Shown one piece after another: positions 57,249 to 64,000 of a stretch of 64,000 bases of DNA. The stretch lies in contig CM055112.1 of NCBI GenBank assembly GCA_029204225.1, forward strand, positions 42,301,176 through 42,365,175, in the 5' to 3' direction. The number at the start of each line of letters is the position of its first letter. Position 1 is the first letter of the stretch. The notes under the pieces are model-generated. The model worked only from the letters and a program-made list of their open reading frames with translations, was not told the DNA's origin and did not search any database. A program made the translations under genes and the position numbers. Source of the DNA: Diphasiastrum complanatum. Taxonomy: Eukaryota > Streptophyta > Lycopodiopsida > Lycopodiales > Lycopodiaceae.

Positions 57249-58270
57249 TTTTTCAAGTATTCTTCCGTATCTTTATGAATCGTTGGCCACCAATATCCTG
57301 ATTGCAGGATCTTGCGAACTGTAACGTCATATGCAAAATGACCCCCACCCATGCCTTCATGTGAAAGCGAAATGATCTGGGTGGTCTCATGAGGAAGAAT
57401 ACACCGCCGAAGAATTCCATCAAGACCTCTTCGGTACAACTGGCCGGCAATCAGCTGATAAGGTCTAGCCTTTGGTAGTGATTTGTCTGATTGGCCCCGC
57501 ATTAGATTTTCAACAATGTCTGCTGCCCATTCTGGTACTGTGTCCACGTAAAATAAGACAGCATCTGCCAACTCATCGTCAGGTTGGGTTGCAATATCCT
57601 TTCCCTTGATTCGTGACACATGATCTTCCATGTAGTGTTGTTTTCCCTTGCGAACTACTATCCAAAAATCAAACTCCAATACTAGAACTAGCCATCTAGT
57701 GATTCTTCCGGTGTTGCAAGTTTTATTAACGAGATAGAAGAAGGGTTGATGGTCCGTATAAAAAGCAAAATGTGTGGCCATCAAGTAATGTCGAAATTTC
57801 TTAACCGCATAGATCATTGCCAGTGCTTCTCGCTCTGTGGTCGAATAGTTCATTTCGGTATCACTGAGCTGTCGGCTTGCAAACCGGATTGGAAAATCTT
57901 TTTTGTGTTCACCTGGTTGGGTTAAGACTGCTCCAACTGCATACTTCGATGCATCCGTATGCACGTGAAACTCAATGGACCAATTGGGCGGGCGTAAGAT
58001 TGGTGCTGAAACCAATGCATCCTTAAGCTTTTGGAAAGCCTTTAGAGCCTTCTCATTCCAATGTGGATCCGTTGTGAGTTTGTAGATTGGTTTGGCTAAC
58101 TCCGCAAAATCAAGAATGAAGATCCTATAATAGTTAACATGACCCATGAAAATATAGACCTCGCGGATCGTCCCCGGTGGTGGTAGATTAATAATGATCC
58201 TGATCTTTGATAGCTCTATGGCGGTATCGTGTCTTGACACTATATGGCCTAGAATCAAGCCATGTGTCAC
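57209..58270 (-). pseudogene. Gypsy RT thumb, RNase H, integrase zinc domain
   Basis: THGLILGHIVSRHDTAIELS continues RT. RNase H: VHTDASKYAVGAVLTQPGEH, NYSTTEREALAMIYAVKKFR, AFYTDHQPFFYLVNKTCNTG and MEDHVSRIKG. The integrase zinc domain follows: SLSHEGMGGGHFAYDVTVRK with GYWWPTIHKDTEEYLKKC. 353 codons are open, all key residues of RNase H present. TGA at 58271 precedes it in the same frame. Confidence 0.92.
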
Positions 58271-58954
58271 TCAGAATTGACATTTTTCTGGATTCAGGGA
58301 GATCTGGTATTCACGGCATTTTTGTAACACCTTCTCCAAATTGGATAAGTGTTCTGAATCTGGTCCATGCATGCACAGATCGTCCAAGAAAATTTCCAGA
58401 AATTTTTGCAAATAATCTTTGAATGTCGCCTGCATGACTCACTAGAAAGTGCTTGGGGCATTGCAAAGTCCGAATGGCATCACTTTATAGGCATAGGTTT
58501 CCCATTCTATGGCAAATGTTGTCTTGTGCTGGTCTTGGGGGCCTATTTTCACTTGGTTGTAGCTGCTGAAGCTGTCCAGAAAACTGTAGGCTTTGGTGCC
58601 AACTACCCTGTCGAGGACACTTTCCGTAAATGGTAAAGGAAAATGGTCCTTTTTGGTGACTGCATTTAGCGCCTTCAGATTCACACACATCCGCATTTTG
58701 CCATTCTTCTTGGGTACTATAACTATCGGCAATACCCATTCCGTGTACTCGATCTCGTAAATGAAATCTACGTCCATCAGCTTTTGCAACTCCTGCTTGA
58801 TCAGTTCTGTATAATTCGGATTGCAGCGATGGTAACGGCTCACCTTGGGGACTGCTCCGTCCACCAAGGGTATGGTATGTTGGACTACTATTGGCGGAAT
58901 GCCCTTTAGATCACTATAGCTCCAGGCAAAACAGTCTTTATATTCCACCAACAA
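58271..58954 (-). pseudogene. Gypsy reverse transcriptase
   Basis: Reads HTIPLVDGAVPKVSRYHRCN, FIYEIEYTEWVLPIVIVPKK, KMRMCVNLKALNAVTKKDHF, AYSFLDSFSSYNQVKIGPQD and VMPFGLCNAPSTF. After TAG-TGA (58442-58439) the frame continues VMQATFKDYLQKFLEIFLDD with LCMHG, so the catalytic F-L-D-D is intact. It ends SLNPEKCQF, TGA, VTHG. The first acidic motif reads CVNLKALN, Asn in place of the usual Asp or Tyr-Asp. Confidence 0.9.
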
Positions 58955-58972
58955 GGATTGTAGTCTCTTGAA

Positions 58973-59455
58973 CTACGTGGGTGTTAACTGCTCTCCCACA
59001 TGCACTATCTTTTCTTCTTCTCCTGGCTCCGCAAGATTTATTGGCTGTGTTCGCGAAGGTCCCTCGAAGACTTGTTCTGCTGGTGCCTGACTTTGATCAG
59101 GTTCTCGCTGGGCTTGCGACATTATGATTACCAAGTCTTCCAAAGTATAATTCTTGAAAGTATTACGCATCTCGTGAATGGGAGCTCGTCGAGATTCCTC
59201 TTTCAACATATTGATCTTGGCCTGACTGGTCAATTCTTGATTTTCTGTCACCTGCGTAGAAGCTGACGCTGTATCTGAGTCCAACTGGATTGACTTTAAG
59301 GAATCCAACACCTTTTTTTTGCTCTTTTTTGTCATTTTGGTGGGTTCATCCTTGTTGTCTTTCTTCGGGGCCACTGTGACATTCGCCTCATGGTTGCGAA
59401 TCTCAACGTCTATTGTAGCTATCGCCTCTTTGGGTAGGTCACTCCATCGGATCAC
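58973..59455 (-). pseudogene. Gypsy protease-RT linker
   Basis: Lysine- and acid-rich spacer (NKDEPTKMTKKSKKKVLDSL) followed by MRNTFKNYTLEDLVIIMSQA and IVHVGEQLTPT. It is bounded on both sides by TAG (59456, 58973) in the same frame as protease and RT. Corresponds to PAYFKDYTIEDVTIKL in the other gypsy element. Confidence 0.8.
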
Positions 59456-60825
59456 CTAGTTGTAGCATTGTTTCAACTGATTCTTCTTATTTGCAGGTGC
59501 CTTGGGTGGATCGATCCTTGAGACTTTCGCCATAGCAAACTTTTGTGGTGGTTGAGCTGGTACCTTCTTGGTTCCGTAACGATCTGGGTCCATGTGGTGT
59601 GGGACCTGTTCATCAGTCAGCTCAACCTCCTTATTATAAGCAGGAGCATGTTTCCAAGGGACTAGATCATCGTCCACTGGGTTCTCAATAGGCTCCGCTG
59701 ACAGCCATGCTATGTTTATCATATTCACCCCAAATGTGATTGGTGTGTCCATAGTGTAACATTTGGGTGAAGATGTACTAGGTTCTGGATCTGATTCATA
59801 TTGACACGTCTGGCAATCAATAGTTGCTAATGCATCTGTCCATCTCACGACATCTATCTCTGAATGATAGTGACCTCCCTTGGCTGGCCTTGGGTGATCA
59901 ATCGTATGATCTGTCGTGGATGATCCATCATCAGCCTTGGGTGCAATAGGTTTCACCGCCCATGTGGTTGGATCAACCTTTACAGCCTGTTCTCTATTCT
60001 CGAAGGTGAGTTTCCCTGTACCCCAGTTGTGTACTACTTGCGCAGTCCTCAACCAAGGTCTTCCTAGTAAGACACGATATGCAGATGGAGATTCAAGTAT
60101 ATCCATGACTACAAAAGTAATCACAAACTGCGTACTTGCTATCTTGACAGGGATATCGACAACTACACCTTTTGGTTTCACACAGGATTGATCTGCTAGC
60201 TTGATGGCGAATCTTGTTGGCTTCAATCCTTGAAGACCCCATTTTTCATATAAAGTAGTGGAGATCAGATTGACACTCGATCCTCCATCTACCACTGTCG
60301 CCTCATCCTCGTATCTCTTGTGTTTGATTGGCAAAGTGATGTTGTGTTCCTCACTTTCCCATGCTACTCTGATGTGGAGGACATTATTTGTTTCATCATA
60401 GCCCGCACAATATATGGGATCAGGTGCTATTGGCTCCTCATCCGCTTTGGCCCATTCATCTAGAAGGCTTTTCGCTTGTGGTGCAATCCGCAGTAGTTCC
60501 CTGAGTGGTAAACTAACATGGCTTGATAGCAAAAGTGTGAGCCTTTCAGTGCGTGATTCCTCGGGCTCCACCATGTGAAAAGGTGGTTCATATTGGTGCA
60601 ACCGATCATTCTGATCAGTGCGCAGTGGTGAGCCCGCTTGCGATTCCCGTTCGACACCGATTGGAGGTTCTGTGGGATGGTCTCTTTCTTGCTCTTTTTC
60701 CCTTGCTTGTGCTTTCTGTACCCAGTGTCTTATTTTCTGGTACTGTCTTCTCTCTTCCCTCATATTTGGATATGGCGCTGAAGTTGAGGGTTGGTCGTCA
60801 GTGACCGATGGTGGTGGTGAGGGAG
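59456..60825 (-). pseudogene. Gypsy aspartic protease and flanking linker
   Basis: The protease core reads EATVVDGGSSVNLISTTLYE, LADQSCVKPKGVVVDIPVKI, FVITFVVMDILESPSAYRVL and LGRPWLRTAQVVHNWGTGKL. The active-site D-x-G is DGG, as in the other gypsy here. Upstream is an acidic, Glu/Arg-rich stretch (KAQAREKEQERDHPTEPPIG). Nearly 460 codons are open. Confidence 0.88.
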
Positions 60826-61843
60826 TCACTTCCTTCCAAATGGACAATTCTTGTAACAGTGTCCATAACCGCATTCTCGACAGGAGGTTGTATATTGTCC
60901 CTTGTAGGGACACTCTGCTATTCTGTGTCCTTCGCCGCATCCATAGCAGCCGTAATTTCTTCTACCTTGGCGCTGAGCTTGAGCTGCATAGGCTGAAACA
61001 TATTCATTTATGACAGGATCCATAAATGGTTCATCTAGTCCGTACCATTGCTACTGCTCAGGTTGAGGTGGCATTTGCATCTCTGGTTTTGTTGCTGTCA
61101 AATTTACATGGGCCACTTGTTGATTGGCTGGCCCTAGTGGAGCAGGTAAGGCCATACGCTGCGGTTGATTTGGTGCACCATACCTTGGTGTTGCGTTGGG
61201 TGCCCCTTGATGATAAGAATAGGAAGTCTGATAAGGACTTCTCTTCTGTTGAACAATCTGGGGGTTAAACTGGCAAAATGTCGTATCGTGCGATGTTGCA
61301 TTGCACAGATGGTAGAATCTATGTGTCAATCTCAGATTTTGCTTTAGGACTGGACACTCGTTCGTTGTATGGTTTTGCGAGCATACTGAACACCATACAT
61401 TCTCCCGTCGAGGATACTGCAGCTGGTTTGGTTCCGATTGATGTGGAGTTACTGCTATAGTTCCCTGTAAGGCTTTCAATTTTTGGTCAAACTGCGCCGT
61501 AAGTTGCTCCATCTGCTGTTTGTGTAATTTTGTCATTTGATCCAACAACAATTTTGTGGATAGAGCGGATGTGTTTGATGATGATGATGCAATCAAGGGA
61601 GTAGGAGTGTGGGTGGAAGGATATTCGTCATCAGATCCCTCATCCTCTTCCCTGATGGCATCTTCCATAGCCTCTTGCAGAGTAGCACACTGCTCCCGTC
61701 GTTTCAGTTCTCTTCTGATGCTTTGTGGTAATCCGGCTAGGAACCACATGATCACCACATGATCGGGATTTAGGACTGCACTATTTTCCACAAAGATGCC
61801 TTTGATGGATGTTGCATCATCCTTCCTTCTCTTATCCAAGGAT
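60826..61843 (-). pseudogene. Gypsy gag with multiple zinc knuckles
   Basis: Gag core: DATSIKGIFVENSAVLNPDH, MWFLAGLPQSIRRELKRREQ and MEDAIREEDEGSDDEYPSTH. A coiled coil follows (LLDQMTKLHKQQMEQLTAQF), then Cys/His clusters WCSVCSQNHTTNEC, YHLCNATSHDTTFC, CYGCGEGHRIAEC and CRECGYGHCYKNC. TAG at 61051 lies in PEQ-QWYG. A frameshift near 60830 leads to the protease frame. The N-terminus is lost at the junction with copia-B at about 61844. Confidence 0.88.
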
Positions 61844-62719
61844 TGGTGTACATACAAGTGGATCCAAAAACTTTGGATCCTTGAGATTGGGCTTATCTCC
61901 AAATAGAGCTTCAAATGGTGTGATTCCTCCAATGGCTTCGTTTGGCAATCTATTGCATAAATAGTTAGCACAAGTTATTGCTTCACCCCAAAATGGTTTG
62001 GATAGGGAAGCATCTAGCCTTAAGGCATTAGCACACTCACAAAGAGATCTATTTCTTCTCTCACTCACTCCATTTTGTTGAGGGGTGTATGGACCTGACA
62101 ACTCTCTCTTTATGCCATTAGGACTACAAAAGTCAATTAACTTATTGGAGATATATTCACCTCCATTATCACTCCTTAATACCTTAATCTTGGTAATAAG
62201 TTGATTTTCTACCAAAGTCTTGAACTTTACAAAAGAATCAAACACCATTGATTTGCTAGACAAGAGGTACATCCAACAAAATCTAGAATAGTCATCAATG
62301 AAGATTACATAGTACTTGGCACCACCATTAGACTCATGTGAAAAACTATGAACATCCGAATGGATGAGTTCAAGAGGAGAGTTTGATCTTGATGTAGATC
62401 TTGAGAAGGGTAGTTTGTGAGCCTTTGAGAGGCTCCATGCTTCACATCTCTTCCCACACTTTGACAAATGCTTGGGGAGTCCAACTGCAAGCTCCTTTGC
62501 TACCATAGATTCCATGGCTTTGTAGTTGGGGTGGCCCAACCTTTTGTGCCACAATTCCACCTTTGATAACTCCACCTTTGCCAAGTTAACACTCTCCACT
62601 GCAACATTAGCATCAAGCTTAAACAATCTACCTTGCTTAAAGCCTTTGGCTATGCATTCATCACTTCTAAAGATGGAACAAACTCCATGCTTAAATTGTA
62701 CATCTAGGTCATTATCCAT
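61844..62719 (-). pseudogene. Copia-B pre-integrase and integrase
   Basis: GVCSIFRSDECIAKGFKQGR, HHCC domain LWHKRLGHPNYKAMESMV with LSKCGKRCEAWSLSKAHKLP, then the core: PLELIHSDVHS (first Asp), YYVIFIDDYSRFCWMYLLSS, VLRSDNGGEYISNKLIDFCS (second Asp), YTPQQNGVSERRNRSLCECA (Glu). All three catalytic residues are present, making this the best-preserved integrase in the window. It runs out at KPNLKDPKFLD, where a frameshift and then the gypsy junction follow. Confidence 0.92.
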
Positions 62720-62999
62720 TAACTAGCCAGCACTAAGCAAATTCTTGGTTAACTTAGGAACATAAAGAACATTATCAAGATTCATCCTTTTGGATGATCC
62801 CACATACAAGAAAATTGTTCCTTTTTCACTTATCTTACATTCTTGACTACTTGCAGTATAGATTGATCTATGTAAATCATTGTAAGAAAGTTAAGTGGAG
62901 AATATGTCCTTTTGATATGTCATGTGGGAACTAGCCCCACTATCAATCCCCAAGAATCATTGGTGTTGCTCTTGGATGATGGTGGTTTGTTGGAAACCA
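62720..62999 (-). pseudogene. Copia-B protease remnant
   Basis: Broken frames corresponding to 25600-25900: a trace of the protease start near 62930 (SGA-type, SSHMTYQKD) and KRMNLDNVLYVPKLTKNLLS near 62790-62740. No frame is longer than about 30 codons. Confidence 0.6.
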
Positions 63000-63870
63000 T
63001 CAAGGATGACTCTTCATCCTCCTCCTCCTCCTGATGTGCAATGTTGCTTTGTTTGCTCTCTTGTGCCTTCTTCTTTTTGAAAAATTCTGATGCAAAATGT
63101 CCTTTCTTTCCATAGAAAAAACATTTGTACTTGGACTTGTCTTTGATCTTGCCCTTTGAGCTTGAAGCCTCATCCTCCTCCTTGGTCTCCTTGAAGTGTT
63201 TCTTCTTGCCATTGGTCTTCTTTTTGCCTTTGAATGAGAAATTAGCTTTCTCATCACCATCCTACAGAGAAATAGCATTCGTTCTTGCATTGGTATGCAT
63301 CATCCTACACTCTTCAGCCATGAATACACTGTGTAGCTTTTCTATAGTAGGCAAAGTGTCTTGGATTGCAAAGCTTTGGACCAAATTTGTAAAGCCACTC
63401 CCTAGACCATTGAGGACAATCTGAACAAGCTCACTATCTTGAATCTTCTCTCCAATGGAAGATAACTCCTTATTGAGAGACTTGATTATTAGCACACAAT
63501 CCTGTGCACTCTCATCACTCCTCTTCATGCTTTGTAAAATCTGATTCCTCAGCATGAGAACCCTCGAAGTGTTACCAGACTCATAGATAGATTTTAAAGA
63601 TTCCTAAGCCTCTTTAGCACTCTTACATGATGATACTTCCCTTAAAAGATCATTGCTTACATTCATCTTAATACAGTGAAGTGCAAGCCTAGACCTCTTC
63701 TTGTATCTCACTAATTTCTGTGCACCTAGAGGTTCATCTTCATCATCTATTAGAAACTCATAAAGATTCTGGAGCACCATTAGTGACTCCATCCTCACTT
63801 TCCAAATAGCATAATTGGTAGAATTTAATCTCACACTAGCTTCTAGAAGGTAGGCTCCCACTGATCCCAT
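63000..63870 (-). pseudogene. Copia-B gag
   Basis: ATG at 63870: MGSVGAYLLEASVRLNSTNY, AIWKVRMESLMVLQNLYEFL, LHCIKMNVSNDLLREVSSCK; TAG at 63604 where Trp is expected (EA-ESLKSIYES). It continues TSRVLMLRNQILQSMKRSDE, VQIVLNGLGSGFTNLVQSFA to 63262, then a lysine-rich tail. The zinc knuckle is degraded: KCFFYGKKGHFASEFF keeps the His but has lost Cys positions two and three. Confidence 0.9.
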
Positions 63871-64000
63871 CTTACTAGTAAGATTCTACACACAAGATAT
63901 AGATTTGTTTGAGCCTAAAACTCACAAAGGTTTCTAACTTTTAGTGTTTCACTCAAATGTTGACTTCTTATCCAATAGATGGACTTGTAATCACAGTTCT
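63871..64000 (-). other. Copia-B leader, cut by window end
   Basis: Noncoding sequence similar to 26690-26790 (leader of the other copia-B copy), including TGTTTCACTCAAAT. The 5' LTR lies outside the window. Confidence 0.65.

Larger units (their letters stand above)
56810..61843 (-). mobile_element. Ty3/gypsy element, gag-pol in one frame with transition stops
   Basis: The minus strand holds gag, protease, RT, RNase H and integrase in order; both LTRs are missing. The frame from about 60825 to 57209 is a single one, interrupted only by TAG at 59456, 58973 and 58442 and TGA at 58439 and 58271. Gag (61843-60826) is in another frame with TAG at 61051. Most replace residues whose codons would be CAG or CGA. 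Its 3' end is cut by the foldback element and its gag by a copia-B sequence. Confidence 0.88.
61844..64000 (-). mobile_element. Copia-B element, truncated by window end
   Basis: Second copy of the family at 24362-27921. The minus strand has gag (63870 down), zinc-knuckle region, protease remnant and integrase. Integrase stops at the junction with gypsy gag near 61843, so RT and RNase H are absent. The leader runs off the right edge. Confidence 0.82.

Overview
The window looks like nuclear, heterochromatin-like DNA of a land plant with a large, retrotransposon-rich genome. About three quarters consists of LTR retrotransposons and their debris, both Ty1/copia and Ty3/gypsy, with plant-type primer sites: initiator-Met-like TGGTATCAGAGC for copia and Asp-like TGGYRYC for gypsy. 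The mix of an aegerolysin gene, a Penelope-like reverse transcriptase and a DUF7869-like transposase relic suggests to me a seed-free plant (fern, lycophyte, bryophyte) or gymnosperm rather than a flowering plant. That is inference; nothing in the window names the species.

Layout. 1-3270: gypsy and copia scraps in both orientations. 3271-18832: a plus-strand gypsy element (LTR, PBS, gag, protease, RT, RNase H, integrase, then a long third ORF). Its gag is interrupted by a nearly complete minus-strand copia element, E1 (5847-11454; two 682-bp LTRs; target duplication CCATC). 18835-22560: a decayed plus-strand copia. 23220-24089: an unassigned coding-like block. 24090-28660: a copia-A fragment split by a second nested minus-strand copia-B element (24362-27921; target duplication ATTTG). 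28661-31290: copia leader pieces and a 67-73 bp minisatellite. 31750-32698: the only apparently intact host-type gene, a two-exon aegerolysin-family gene with TATA box, intron, probable 3'UTR intron and poly(A) signal. 33629-35160: copia-A LTR and gag start, abruptly followed by a degenerate GGGCTAA array. 35317-38286: relic of a DUF7869-like, probably DDE-type, transposase gene. 38823-43968: a candidate gag-only LTR element with 127-bp LTRs. 44013-49219: gypsy and copia-A scraps, then a minus-strand copia-C element. 50251-53671: further decayed copia. 53066-54729: three long AG/CT microsatellites. 54794-55900: Penelope-like RT relic. 55941-56805: a foldback element packed with small palindromes. 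56810-61843: a minus-strand gypsy element whose gag-pol is almost entirely in one frame. 61844-64000: a minus-strand copia-B element running off the window end.

How the parts relate. Apart from the aegerolysin gene, everything coding is mobile-element protein, and nearly every such frame is broken. Many stops are TAG or TGA where the family has Gln or Arg, i.e. single C-to-T changes of CAG (CHG) and CGA (CG). This is what deamination of methylated cytosine in silenced plant transposons would give. The nesting order can be read directly in two places, where five-base target duplications flank the younger insertion. The supplied ORF starts include non-ATG codons, so limits given for pseudogenes are approximate unless an ATG, LTR edge or splice site is stated.
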